Assembly: GCA_965232255.1 (NCBI GenBank)
Contig: OZ246962.1
Coordinates: 3,224,001 to 3,288,000, forward strand
Length of the DNA: 64,000 bases
Origin: Endozoicomonas sp965232255
Lineage (GTDB): Bacteria; Pseudomonadota; Gammaproteobacteria; Pseudomonadales; Endozoicomonadaceae
Reading direction: 5' to 3'
Below, piece after piece: positions 14,122 through 23,480 of this stretch. Position 1 is the first letter of the stretch; each line of letters starts with the position of its first letter. The translations under genes were made by a program, and so were the position numbers. The notes beneath the pieces were generated by a model that worked only from the letters and a program-made list of their open reading frames with translations, was not told the DNA's origin and ran no database searches.

Positions 14122-17109
14122 ATGGCCTCACTGAAACAGTCCGCTATCCAGTTGGTCCTGAAGGCGAAAGATGCGCTGTCGGGCACAGTAAAAAAGTCGG
14201 CAGCGTCTCTGGATCACCTGAAAGGCGAAGCGGCAGAGCTGAAGGATCAACTGGATACGCTGAACAATCAAAAGGCTCTGTTGTCGTCTTTTCAACAGCA
14301 GACCAAAGCCACCTTTGAGGCCAGCAAAGCCTTTCGCGCTGCTCAGGCCAACGTTGAGTTACTGGCCAGAGAGTTCGATCAAACCGCAAAACCCACCCGA
14401 GCAATGACGGCGGCGTTGAACAAAGCCCGAAAAGAGGTCAGGAAAAGTAATACAGCGTACGAACGCCAGCGGGAAACTCTAGCCAGAATGCGGGAACAAT
14501 TGACGAAGGCAGGACTGTCCAGCAGCAAACTGGCACAGCAACAGCAAAAACTCAGCGAGGAAATAGAGCAAACCGGCAACGCCTTCGACAAGGCCAGCCG
14601 CAAAGCAAAAGCCGCTAACCGGGCGTTAAAACAGGACGCACTGAAAAAAGTGGCCAGAGATGCTAATCAGGCGTCGGCGTCTGTGGGCATCTTTGCCCGC
14701 CGGTTTACCGGTCTGGTAGGTGCGGCTACCGGTCTTTACGCGATCAAGCGTGGCATTCAATCCATCCTGACCACGGGCGACCAGTTTGAGCGCCTCAGTG
14801 TGCAACTTGAGGCCATCATGGGCTCCATGGCCGAGGGTGAACGGGCACTGTCGTGGATCAAGGAGTTCACCCGCAACACGCCGTTTCAACTGGAGGAAGT
14901 GTCGGAAGCCTTTGTTCGCCTGAAAGCCTTTGGCCTTGACCCGATGGATGGCACCATGCAGGCCATTGTCGATCAGGCATCAAAGCTCGGCGGCGGCATG
15001 GAACGGCTGAACGGGATCACCCTGGCGGTTGGTCAGGCGTGGGCGAAACAGAAACTCCAGGGCGAGGAAATCCTGCAACTGGTGGAGCGTGGCGTCCCGG
15101 TGTGGGAATTGCTGGAAAAAGCCACCGGCAAGAATGTGCAGGAGCTGCAAAAACTGTCCACGGCTGGAAAGCTGGGGCGGGATACCATTGCCTTGCTGGT
15201 TGCGGAAATTGGCAACAGTGCTCAAGGTGCTGCGGCGAAAAACATGAGTTTGCTGTCCGGTTATGTCAGCAATCTGAAGGACAGTTGGCAGCAATTCCTC
15301 GCGGCTATTGCGGACAGCGGTGCACTGGATTACACCAGGGACGTGCTTGGCAATATTGCCCGGCGCATCGAGGTGATGAACCAGGACGGTCGCTTGCAAG
15401 CCCTGGCGCAAAAAGTCAGCGATGCTTTTGTGGCCATGGGTAACGCCATCCAAACAGCACTGTCCCGGTTGTCGTTTGATGAGGTAGTGGCCCGGTTGCA
15501 AGCTGGCTTCAGCGTCGTTAACTCCGCACTCAATAAGCTGTCATCGACGTTTACCATAACCGGTAACACGATCAGTTTCTTTTTCAACAGCTTCAGCGTG
15601 GCTGTGAAAGGCTTTGCCATCGGCTTTCTCTACACCATCGGGGAAATCATCAGCGGCTGGGGCAAGCTCGCTGAAGTGGTTGGTGCTGACAGCATTGCCC
15701 AACAGATGCAGCAAGCAACAAACTACCTGCGCTCCCTTGGTTATGAATTTGCCCGGCAAACCGCCGAAGATGCCAACACCGTCAGGGATTCTCTGGTCGG
15801 CATTTATGATGTGTTGGCCAACCAGCATGAGCAGTCACAAAAAACCATTCGTCGTGACAGTAAACGAACTGCTGACCAGATCAAAAACGATCAGGAGCAA
15901 CAGCAACAAGCTATCGAACAAACGGGCAAAACTGGTGAGCAGGCAGCTGCAAAAATTAAAACCGCTTTTACCGATGCAGCGGACGCCATCAGGCAAATCA
16001 ATGGCGCTGAAACCCGAACCGAACTGGCCAGTCTCGGCGTTGCGTTGGTCGAGTCCTTGCGGGCCGGGGTGATCTCCCAGGAGGAGTATTATCAGGCCAC
16101 AGAAGCGAGCAGGACAAAGCTGGCGGAGTTTAATAAAGAGGCGGAGAAAACCGGCAAGGCAATAGGCAAGGCAATAAAGGACACTGGTGACACCGCCGAG
16201 GAAGCCGGTAAGCAACAAACCGAAGCCATGGAGGGTGCTTCGTCGGTTGCTGAGGCAATGGCTGGCCATTACAACGCCATTATCGCCGAGCTTCAGGGCC
16301 TGAGCAGTGCTGCCCATGATTCGTTTATCGCCATGCAACGGGGACTTGGCTCTGTCGATACCCGCGAGGCCAGAGGCAGTATCGGCGATCTGAAAAATGA
16401 ACTTGAGGAAGCGAACCAAAAACTGAGCGACTTGCGCCACGCCTCCCATGTTTTTGATGCCACTGGCATACGACGTTGGTTTCAAGAAACCGCAACCGAC
16501 GCTGCCTACGTCAAGCGGGCGTTCCTTGAACAAAAAATTACCCTTGAACAACTGCTGGAGCAGTACGAACAAGGCGACGTGAGTTACCAGAATTTTGTCC
16601 GGCAAGGAAAAGACGCTGCCCGAACCCTGAACCTGCTTAACCAGCAAGACCTGGACAAACTCAACAACGCCATCGCCTCGGCAGAGCAAAGCATGGCCAG
16701 TTTAGGCGACAGTTCCCGTAATACCCTAAACAGCCTGCAAGACGAGCTGGATCAACTGCAAGGGCGTCAGGCGGATATTGAACAGCGTCGTTACCAGAAC
16801 CAGCGAAATGACCTGAAAGCGCAAAGAGCGGAAGCCACCGCCAGGGGGGATCAGGATGCCATTAAAAACCTGACCTCGGCAATGCGCCTCAGTGAGCAGA
16901 TTTACAGCGAGCGGGTGCGCCAGGCCAACAATGAGAAGGCCAAGGCAGTGCGGGAACAAGGCTCAACAGCACCTCGGGTTCAACAGCAATCACCGCAAAA
17001 AATTATCCGTCTGGAGTATCCTGGCGGTGACGTTAATGTGGGCATAGCGCCGAATGATGAAACCAAACTCCTGGAAGCCCTGAAAAACGCCGGCATGAGG
17101 ACAATCTGA
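14122..17109 (+). CDS. Tail tape measure protein
   Basis: The 995-residue protein sets tail length and leaves the tail ahead of DNA. Residues 1-200 are almost all helix and coiled coil, rich in Lys, Gln and Ala. Residues of about 215-370 form the conserved tape-measure N-terminal domain (FERLSVQLEAIMGS, FTRNTPFQLEEVSEAF, LQGEEILQLVERGVPVWELL). Two hydrophobic stretches near 465-525 could cross the host membrane during DNA entry. The rest is heptad-rich and ends in a short beta motif. At about 1.5 angstrom per residue a tail near 150 nm is expected. It shares a TGATG junction with the next gene. Confidence 0.93.
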   Translation: MASLKQSAIQLVLKAKDALSGTVKKSAASLDHLKGEAAELKDQLDTLNNQKALLSSFQQQTKATFEASKAFRAAQANVELLAREFDQTAKPTRAMTAALNKARKEVRKSNTAYERQRETLARMREQLTKAGLSSSKLAQQQQKLSEEIEQTGNAFDKASRKAKAANRALKQDALKKVARDANQASASVGIFARRFTGLVGAATGLYAIKRGIQSILTTGDQFERLSVQLEAIMGSMAEGERALSWIKEFTRNTPFQLEEVSEAFVRLKAFGLDPMDGTMQAIVDQASKLGGGMERLNGITLAVGQAWAKQKLQGEEILQLVERGVPVWELLEKATGKNVQELQKLSTAGKLGRDTIALLVAEIGNSAQGAAAKNMSLLSGYVSNLKDSWQQFLAAIADSGALDYTRDVLGNIARRIEVMNQDGRLQALAQKVSDAFVAMGNAIQTALSRLSFDEVVARLQAGFSVVNSALNKLSSTFTITGNTISFFFNSFSVAVKGFAIGFLYTIGEIISGWGKLAEVVGADSIAQQMQQATNYLRSLGYEFARQTAEDANTVRDSLVGIYDVLANQHEQSQKTIRRDSKRTADQIKNDQEQQQQAIEQTGKTGEQAAAKIKTAFTDAADAIRQINGAETRTELASLGVALVESLRAGVISQEEYYQATEASRTKLAEFNKEAEKTGKAIGKAIKDTGDTAEEAGKQQTEAMEGASSVAEAMAGHYNAIIAELQGLSSAAHDSFIAMQRGLGSVDTREARGSIGDLKNELEEANQKLSDLRHASHVFDATGIRRWFQETATDAAYVKRAFLEQKITLEQLLEQYEQGDVSYQNFVRQGKDAARTLNLLNQQDLDKLNNAIASAEQSMASLGDSSRNTLNSLQDELDQLQGRQADIEQRRYQNQRNDLKAQRAEATARGDQDAIKNLTSAMRLSEQIYSERVRQANNEKAKAVREQGSTAPRVQQQSPQKIIRLEYPGGDVNVGIAPNDETKLLEALKNAGMRTI

Positions 17110-17489
17110 TGACATTGGATGACATTACCCTGCCGGACGATCTGCTCTGGATTAACGAGTTTGACTGGAACCCGGTAGCGCAAACCACCGAGCGCAGTCT
17201 GAGTGGGGCGCTATTGGTGCAGGAGGGCCAGTTAAGCCATGGGCGCTCTGTCGTACTTTCTGGCAATGGCGAGGCGGGTTGGGTATCGCGGCGGACGGTG
17301 AAAAGCCTGTATGCCCTGTCCAAGGAGGCCAATAAAACCATGAGCCTGACACTGCCCGATGGCAGGCAATTCAGCGTGATCTTTGACCGGGCAAACGGCT
17401 CCGGGCTGGAAACACGACAACTTATCCCGTTCGCCTATCCCGACGACGATGACCTTTACCTTGTTACCCTGCGGCTGATCACGGTGTAA
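17109..17489 (+). CDS. Minor tail protein (gpM-like position)
   Basis: This is a 126-residue beta-rich protein. It starts inside the tape measure stop (TGATG), so it is translationally coupled. It resembles the small tail-tip proteins that follow the tape measure in siphophages: WNPVAQTTERSLSGALLVQEG, SLTLPDGRQFSVIFDR and LIPFAYPDDDDLYLVTLRL. It probably helps start tail assembly at the tip. No catalytic motif is visible, and the assignment is mostly from position. Confidence 0.65.
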   Translation: MTLDDITLPDDLLWINEFDWNPVAQTTERSLSGALLVQEGQLSHGRSVVLSGNGEAGWVSRRTVKSLYALSKEANKTMSLTLPDGRQFSVIFDRANGSGLETRQLIPFAYPDDDDLYLVTLRLITV

Positions 17490-17504
17490 GCGTCGATCGA
17501 CGTA

Positions 17505-17774
17505 TTAAAACAGCTCGCTATGGCTGCCGATTCGGGCCAGTTGCAGTTTCCCGTCATGAATACGGTAGATCAACACCAGGTCCGGCTTTACATGACAGTC
17601 ACGAAAGCCCAGCCAGTCGCCGACTAGGGCGTGATCCACATGACGGGCGTCCAGCACTTCGCCCCGTTGCAAGGTGCCAATCACATGCCCCACGGCAACA
17701 ATATCAGCGATGGCCAGTTTGGTGATTTTTTTGAAGTCCTTCTTGAACTGGCTGGCGTACTCAAGGTTATACAT
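17505..17774 (-). CDS. yafQ: YafQ-type mRNA interferase toxin
   Basis: This 89-residue RelE-superfamily RNase cuts mRNA on the ribosome. It keeps the YafQ pattern: QFKKDFKKI near the start, ARHVDHALVGDWLGFRDCHV, then PDLVLIYRI and the C-terminal GSHSELF, giving the histidines, Asp and Trp used by YafQ. Its ATG overlaps the antitoxin stop by 8 bases. It is antisense to, and inside, the tail gene run, with its stop only 16 bases from the preceding tail gene stop. Confidence 0.9.
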   Translation of the reverse strand: MYNLEYASQFKKDFKKITKLAIADIVAVGHVIGTLQRGEVLDARHVDHALVGDWLGFRDCHVKPDLVLIYRIHDGKLQLARIGSHSELF

Positions 17775-18045
17775 CGCTCACCTTGCCATCGGTCAATTCA
17801 TGCATTAGCGCACTGACGGACCCGGCACGCTGCCCCCTGCCTTCATCCAGCTCTTTCATCGCGGCAATGGATGCCTGATTCGGTTGCTGAACGCGCACTT
17901 CAAACGGGATACCACCGTGATTGATCACGGCCTTGGCAAAGAGCTTGATCGCCTGGGAGGTGCTTAAACCCACGGCTTCACAGATATGGGTAAAAGCGGC
18001 CTTGGTGTCGTGGTCGATACGGGCGCTGAGCATTTCCTGCTTCAT
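17767..18045 (-). CDS. dinJ: DinJ/RelB-type antitoxin
   Basis: This is a 92-residue antitoxin that would bind YafQ and repress the operon. The N-terminal ribbon-helix-helix reads MLSARIDHDTKAAFTHICEA followed by VGLSTSQAIKLFAKAVINHG and GIPFEV, which is the DinJ signature. The C-terminal half is the flexible toxin-binding part. GGAGA lies 7 bases upstream of the ATG. Together with yafQ it forms a complete, apparently intact module. Confidence 0.9.
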   Translation of the reverse strand: MKQEMLSARIDHDTKAAFTHICEAVGLSTSQAIKLFAKAVINHGGIPFEVRVQQPNQASIAAMKELDEGRGQRAGSVSALMHELTDGKVSDV

Positions 18046-18072
18046 GCTTCACTCTCCATTAGCTGAATATGT

Positions 18073-18096
18073 CATACAATGTAGCACAATGTATAA
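18073..18096 (-). promoter_or_regulatory. Probable DinJ-YafQ operator
   Basis: ACAATGTA occurs twice (18076-18083 and 18086-18093), and the block is bounded by ATACA/TGTAT in inverted orientation, 30 bases upstream of dinJ. Ribbon-helix-helix antitoxins bind such tandem short sites. Confidence 0.45.
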
Positions 18097-18139
18097 CAAA
18101 ATAAAGCTGTCTCCCCTTGGCTAGAGAAAAGGAAAACCG

Positions 18140-21100
18140 ATGGCCATTAACAATAACGACGTAAAGCTCTTTGAAAGCCAGTGCCTCACCGACGAGGAAG
18201 ACGGCGGAGGTCGGGTAACAGGCCGTGAGGTCATGGATGGCAACGTCAACAATCTGTTTCAGGACATTTCCCGGATTGACCGCACCGTGGGCGACGTGGC
18301 GCTGCGCAAGGCGTTTATCGGCATCAGCACCGACAATAACGATACCTACCTAGGCAGCCATCTGATCCTGACCGATCCGCCCAAGGATAAAAACGTCAGC
18401 GTCCTGCTGTTCAATACCGACAGTCAGACCGATGAGCGCAACGATGCCCGAGACCGGATCGAGGGCTACGTGGTGCCGAGCATCCGGGCCTCGTGGGAAC
18501 TGGTGGGAGATCAGTTAAAGGGACAGCGAGCCATTGTCGGTTATCAGCGAGAGGAACTGCCTGTTCCTGAAATTGGCGAGGTTTACAAACTCAATGCGCC
18601 CGATGGCCAGACCAGCCAGTTTGTGCGCCTCACCTCGGTGGCGCATTCGGTGGTGACGTTCACCTACAACAACGGCTCGGAGTACGTGGATTTTGACCGG
18701 CGCAAGGTTGAGATGCAGATCAGTGCGCCATTGATCGAGACTTTTCCCGGCGAACAACCCGTACCCGGTGTGCCGGGCGACAGTGCCAGCGTGGTACAGA
18801 CGACACAGGTGGCGGATTCATCCCGCTATTACAGCATCCAGCCGGTCAGCGCCAACATTACCGCCGGGGATCTCACCATCAAGGCCGAGAGTGTTTACGC
18901 GCCCTTGGTGCCGAGCGCCAAGGTGGAAAGCCCGTTGCTGGATCAGGCCGGGGGCTATGCCGGTAAAACCATGGTGGCCACAGCCAATGGCAATCGGTCG
19001 GTCAGTTGTCGTTTTGTTCATATCAGCGGCAACCAGAGCCGGATCTATGTGCAGCGCGGTGTATTGCCGAAAACCCTGAGCCTGTCATTGGATGGCGGCA
19101 CCTTTGAAGATGACGGGGCCGGTCATCTGCTCCATACCGGCGGCAGCAACAATTACAGCAAGCTGACCATTGACTATGCCCTGGGTGAGATCAACGTCTG
19201 GCGCTCCAGCAGTTACACGACAGCCAGCGCCAATGCCAGCTACCGGCCTGCGGTGGCCATGACCGGTTCCAGTATTTCCGGCGCTATCGAAATCACCAAC
19301 CAGAACCGGGGCTTCAATTACACGCTCAATATGGCCGAGGCCAAACCCAGACCGGGAACACTGGTGATCAGCTATATCGCCCTGGGCAAATGGCAGGATA
19401 TTCGCGACACCGGGGCGGCCCAGATGGATGGGGCCGGATCAGGGACGATCATTTTTGCCACCGGCTCGGCGGCGATTACTCTGGACGCCATGCCCGACCC
19501 GGACAGCGCCATTGTCTTCAGCTACCTGACGCAAAACGACGATGAGGTAACTATCCGTACCGGCGTGGTGCCAGTGGATGATATGACCTTCAGGCATACC
19601 GTGGAAAAACCCGGCATCAAGCCGGGCAGTATGACGGTGACGTATGTTTCTTCCGGTGAGGACAAAACCCTGACCGATCAGGGCAACGGGTTATTGTCCG
19701 GCGATGGTAACGGCGTGATTCATTACGCGCCAGGCGAGTTGAGTTTCGCGCTCGATGCGCTGCCCGACAGCAATACCGAAATCCAGATGAGCTACGAGCA
19801 GGGCAGCACGGCCGGTGGTGAGGTAGTGATTGCAATGGATGGTCAGGGCATCATGAGCGGCACCATTCCCGGTGCTCCCCTGCTACCCGGCTCAATTCAG
19901 TTGCAGTTTGTCGTGGAACAGCTGGCCAACGTGCCGAGCACCTCCCGCAAGGAAGATAACTGGACGACTTATGAAACCATCCGCAAGGTGGCCAAACAGG
20001 TCAGCGACGATACTGCAGGAGGCTGGCGCGGCACGACGGGGACCATTGATTACCAGACCGGCGAGTTCACCATGCTGGCCCTAGAGCAATACAGCTACCC
20101 TGAGTACACCATCAAAAGTGCCAGTGACAGCGGCAAGATTTACCGGCTGGACATCACCCATACATTGATGACCCAGACGTTCAATGGCAACGCCATCACC
20201 GCCATTGCCCAGGAAAATACCCTCAGCCATACACCGCACAGCGAAAGCATCACCTCGCCCGAACTGACCATTGATTTGCTGCCACAGATGAACGACACCG
20301 TTTTACTGCCCGGCAGCGTGGTGTTTGAATGGAATGGCGAGACCTATTACGACCGGGACGGCTCCCTGTATAAAAACCTGAGCACCGAGACCAACGCCGG
20401 GGTGCAGGTGGGCAAGATTGATTACAGCGGTGGTAAGGCGACCTTGGTCAGTTATCCATCCGGCTCGCTCAATACCGCCACCATTCAGGCAGCAGCCACC
20501 GTCGGGGTGGGTTTTCAGGTAAACGCCGTGGCCTTTCGCACACCTGGTGCTCCCGTTCGCCAGGGCAGCTTGCAATTGACCGCAATCCGGGTAGATAACG
20601 GCGACATTATTACCGCCACGGCCAACGTTAACGGGGAGTTTGCCACCGACGAAGTGCAGGGAAAGATAGACGTCACCACCGGCTGGTGTGACATTCGCTT
20701 TGTTGATGGCAGCCAGGAAGAAGAAACACCGATCTACGTCATCCCGCAAAGCGTCCGTTACAACTGCGTGGTGGAAACCAGCCTGCCACTGGATGCAGAG
20801 TTGATCGGTCTTGATCCGGTGCGCCTGCCGCCCGATGGCCAGGTGCCGGTCTACCGGGCCGGGGATATTGTCGTGATCAGCCATACCGACAGCACCGATG
20901 TGGGTACACCGTATGCCGGTATGGGCGTAGCGTTGGCCAGAGATCATCAGGCAGAGATTGTCGTGCAAGACAGCACCGGGGCTTTGCTGGCCAGTGAGCA
21001 ATACACCACTGACCGGGAGGCCGGCACCATAACCTTTGCCGATCCGCTGAGTTTGGTGGATGCTGACGGCGGTTCACTGGCTGCACCGTTCACCATCAAA

Positions 21101-21679
21101 GACCGGGTGGAGCACATGAGTGTGCTGAGCGATGTGCAGATCAACGGTGACCTGTCGGTTATCTCCCCGGTGCCCTGGGATCTCCCGGCCAGCGAAACCA
21201 CGGTGAGCAGCGCGGTCGTTTATGGTGACCTGCAGGCGAGAGTTAAAAACTTTTTCAGCCAGAAAGTATGGGATAACGGCGACCCGAACTGGACGGATAT
21301 CAGGGAAGGTGATCAGACGACAGCGCAATACAACACCATCAATTACCCGGTGGAAGTGACCAACAAGGGAGCCATTTACGGCAAGTGGGCGCTTATTTTC
21401 ACCAGCAGCACCGCCTTCCAGGTGGTTGAGGAAAAGCTCGGCATTATCGCCAACGGCAGTACCACCACCGACACCGCACCGATCAACCCGGAGGTGGGCG
21501 TGCCCTATTTCACGCTACGGGCCGATGGCTGGGGTTCCGGCTGGGCGGTGGGTAATGCTGTTCGGTTTAACACCGACGGTTGTCTGGCTCCGGTGTGGAT
21601 TTGCCGGACGGTGCTCTCCGGGCAAGGCACCGAGACCAACGACGACTTTACGCTACAGATTCGGGGGGATGCTGACTGA
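18140..21679 (+). CDS. Large tail protein with internal beta repeats
   Basis: This is a 1179-residue, Gly/Ser/Thr/Asp-rich, beta-dominated protein without signal or membrane segments. Residues of about 400-465 and 490-555 are two copies of a roughly 65-residue module, each starting PGTLVISY or PGSMTVTY, with GxxTLTDQGNG- or DIRDTGAAQMDG-like centres and ending ALDALPD or TLDAMPD then SY; a weaker third copy begins near 585. The C-terminal part reads as a separate domain (FFSQKVWDNGDPNWTDI). It is probably a baseplate or tail-tip/fibre component. GAAAAGGA precedes the ATG, and it shares TGATG with the next gene. Confidence 0.7.
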   Translation: MAINNNDVKLFESQCLTDEEDGGGRVTGREVMDGNVNNLFQDISRIDRTVGDVALRKAFIGISTDNNDTYLGSHLILTDPPKDKNVSVLLFNTDSQTDERNDARDRIEGYVVPSIRASWELVGDQLKGQRAIVGYQREELPVPEIGEVYKLNAPDGQTSQFVRLTSVAHSVVTFTYNNGSEYVDFDRRKVEMQISAPLIETFPGEQPVPGVPGDSASVVQTTQVADSSRYYSIQPVSANITAGDLTIKAESVYAPLVPSAKVESPLLDQAGGYAGKTMVATANGNRSVSCRFVHISGNQSRIYVQRGVLPKTLSLSLDGGTFEDDGAGHLLHTGGSNNYSKLTIDYALGEINVWRSSSYTTASANASYRPAVAMTGSSISGAIEITNQNRGFNYTLNMAEAKPRPGTLVISYIALGKWQDIRDTGAAQMDGAGSGTIIFATGSAAITLDAMPDPDSAIVFSYLTQNDDEVTIRTGVVPVDDMTFRHTVEKPGIKPGSMTVTYVSSGEDKTLTDQGNGLLSGDGNGVIHYAPGELSFALDALPDSNTEIQMSYEQGSTAGGEVVIAMDGQGIMSGTIPGAPLLPGSIQLQFVVEQLANVPSTSRKEDNWTTYETIRKVAKQVSDDTAGGWRGTTGTIDYQTGEFTMLALEQYSYPEYTIKSASDSGKIYRLDITHTLMTQTFNGNAITAIAQENTLSHTPHSESITSPELTIDLLPQMNDTVLLPGSVVFEWNGETYYDRDGSLYKNLSTETNAGVQVGKIDYSGGKATLVSYPSGSLNTATIQAAATVGVGFQVNAVAFRTPGAPVRQGSLQLTAIRVDNGDIITATANVNGEFATDEVQGKIDVTTGWCDIRFVDGSQEEETPIYVIPQSVRYNCVVETSLPLDAELIGLDPVRLPPDGQVPVYRAGDIVVISHTDSTDVGTPYAGMGVALARDHQAEIVVQDSTGALLASEQYTTDREAGTITFADPLSLVDADGGSLAAPFTIKDRVEHMSVLSDVQINGDLSVISPVPWDLPASETTVSSAVVYGDLQARVKNFFSQKVWDNGDPNWTDIREGDQTTAQYNTINYPVEVTNKGAIYGKWALIFTSSTAFQVVEEKLGIIANGSTTTDTAPINPEVGVPYFTLRADGWGSGWAVGNAVRFNTDGCLAPVWICRTVLSGQGTETNDDFTLQIRGDAD

Positions 21680-22710
21680 TGGCCATTCAATATTACACGT
21701 CCAGGGATGCCGGCGCTCCGCAAATCGAAGTGACCCGTTCTGAATCCAACAATATGCAGTGCAGCATCACTGCCGTGCTCGACGCTATTCTGGTGACCGG
21801 TTACGGGTCAAAGCCGGGTTTTGGCTGGACAAAAGTGATGGCCTCGGAAGTTGAAGGCAGCGACCGGACGGTGTACCAGAACCGGTCAGCTCATGGCGAA
21901 AACATGAATCTGATTGTCCAGAGCCATAAAAAAAGAACCAACGGCTTTATGCTGCAAATGGCGGACGTCATCAATTCGCCAGAATCCTATGAGCATTACA
22001 GCGATGTGGTGGCCATTCATCCATCAAGGTCAGGGCAAACGTATTGGTACGCCGTGGGTGATGAAAGAACGCTTATCTTTATTTATTCCAATCACTACAT
22101 CGAAAACAATGATGGCGGGAGTATCGGCAATTGGGATAGCTACTACCCAGGCAGCTTTTATGCCGGTGACCTGGACGATCCAGATGGGAATTATCCGAAA
22201 GCATGGTGCTTGCTGGGCAGTGCCATGTACAACGGCACTCTGGACGAGGTTGAAGAGGCCAATCAATCGCATGCTTCGGGGCTTTTTGGTCTGAACTCTA
22301 ACCATAACGCCGTATACAAAGCCTGGCGTCCGGTAACGCAAGTGCCGGGCGAGGATTGGGCGGCAGCGGACTGCTTTTTCTTCATGATGACGCTGGAGCA
22401 ATCGCGCTACTTCAGCAATAACAACAATTATCAGATACGAACCCCGGAACAGTTCACCAGTAATGCCCGGATAAAATCACCGTGGTTTTTCATTCTGAAC
22501 CAGAGTTATGTATTCAAATTACGCGGTGTGTACAGCATTTACCCATGGATAACCAACAGCTCTGACTATAATTCAAGCAGCAGAAACTGGTTAAAGCCGC
22601 TGGATGCTTTTGATGATCAGTTTCTGGCGTTTTCCAAGGATATATACAAGGCAGATGACTATTATTCGCCCATGGAAGTCTATATACAGATCAGTGGGGA
22701 GTGGCAATGA
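21679..22710 (+). CDS. Tail-associated protein of unknown function
   Basis: This is a 343-residue aromatic-rich protein (many Tyr, Trp, Asn). The N-terminal part contains VLDAILVTGYGSKPGFGWTK, a motif I associate with phage tail-tip proteins encoded next to large tail proteins. The middle has GSYYPGSFYAGDLDDPDG-like loops suited to surface exposure or sugar binding. It starts inside the stop of the large tail protein and overlaps the next gene as ATGA, so it belongs to the tail-tip operon. Receptor binding is possible but not shown. Confidence 0.65.
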   Translation: MAIQYYTSRDAGAPQIEVTRSESNNMQCSITAVLDAILVTGYGSKPGFGWTKVMASEVEGSDRTVYQNRSAHGENMNLIVQSHKKRTNGFMLQMADVINSPESYEHYSDVVAIHPSRSGQTYWYAVGDERTLIFIYSNHYIENNDGGSIGNWDSYYPGSFYAGDLDDPDGNYPKAWCLLGSAMYNGTLDEVEEANQSHASGLFGLNSNHNAVYKAWRPVTQVPGEDWAAADCFFFMMTLEQSRYFSNNNNYQIRTPEQFTSNARIKSPWFFILNQSYVFKLRGVYSIYPWITNSSDYNSSSRNWLKPLDAFDDQFLAFSKDIYKADDYYSPMEVYIQISGEWQ

Positions 22711-23480
22711 TCGCCAATTTTATCACCGTCTACCCGCTGCCCGACCAAGGCTACCCCAGCAGTGTTAAATGCAATCTCACTGTGGACGGGGTGCCGTTTA
22801 CCGGTAACGTGTTGATGGTCGGCAAGGGAAAGGCTATCTACCACTTCGGGCGTTCTGTCAGCAACGGCAGCTTTGTCGCTACCTTTTTGCCGCAACACCA
22901 AAGCAACTTTGAGCAAAGCCTGCTGATTTTCAGGGAAGGCCGGATTTACAGCAGCGAACTGGTGCGGCCTGACAATGTGACCGTTTACGAGCTGGCCATT
23001 AGCACGACCGGTGGAGGTGGCGAGCCTACCGGAGATCCGGCGACCATTACCGGCAAGGTTGAGCGAGTACTGGACAACCAGGCACAACCGGCGGCCCGGC
23101 AACTGGTGGCGGTCGAGCACAAACCCGATGGCTCCTGGGCAGTCATTGGCAATACCACCAGTAACGCCGATACCGGCAGCTATACCCTGGACGTGCTGAC
23201 AGAGGGTGGCGACGCCTTTGTCCTGGCCATGGACGACTATGGAATACCGTTCACAGCGACGGCCAACGTCGTTCAGGGCGACCTGATCCATCCCACCGTA
23301 CCCAATGGCCATGTTTACCGGGTTGAAGCCGGCGGCACCTTGCCAGCCGCCGAACCGACGTGGTGGATTGATACCGGCACCAACCACACACGCACCATCG
23401 AGGGCGATATTACCTTACGCGCCATTGCGTTTTACCGGCCACTGGCGCACGGCCCGGTCAAACCGGAACGGTTGCCATGA
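22707..23480 (+). CDS. Tail protein with a carboxypeptidase-regulatory-like domain
   Basis: This is a 257-residue protein. After a beta N-terminus (NFITVYPLPDQGYPSSVKCN), residues of about 100-200 resemble a prealbumin/carboxypeptidase regulatory-like beta sandwich: TITGKVERVLDNQAQPAARQ, then VAVEHKPDGSWAVIGNT and GSYTLDVLTEGGDAFVLAM. The last 50 residues (AEPTWWIDTGTNHTRTIEGD) form a separate piece. Such domains are common at phage tail tips. I chose ATG 22707 over GTG 22701 because of the ATGA overlap with the preceding stop. Confidence 0.65.
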   Translation: MIANFITVYPLPDQGYPSSVKCNLTVDGVPFTGNVLMVGKGKAIYHFGRSVSNGSFVATFLPQHQSNFEQSLLIFREGRIYSSELVRPDNVTVYELAISTTGGGGEPTGDPATITGKVERVLDNQAQPAARQLVAVEHKPDGSWAVIGNTTSNADTGSYTLDVLTEGGDAFVLAMDDYGIPFTATANVVQGDLIHPTVPNGHVYRVEAGGTLPAAEPTWWIDTGTNHTRTIEGDITLRAIAFYRPLAHGPVKPERLP

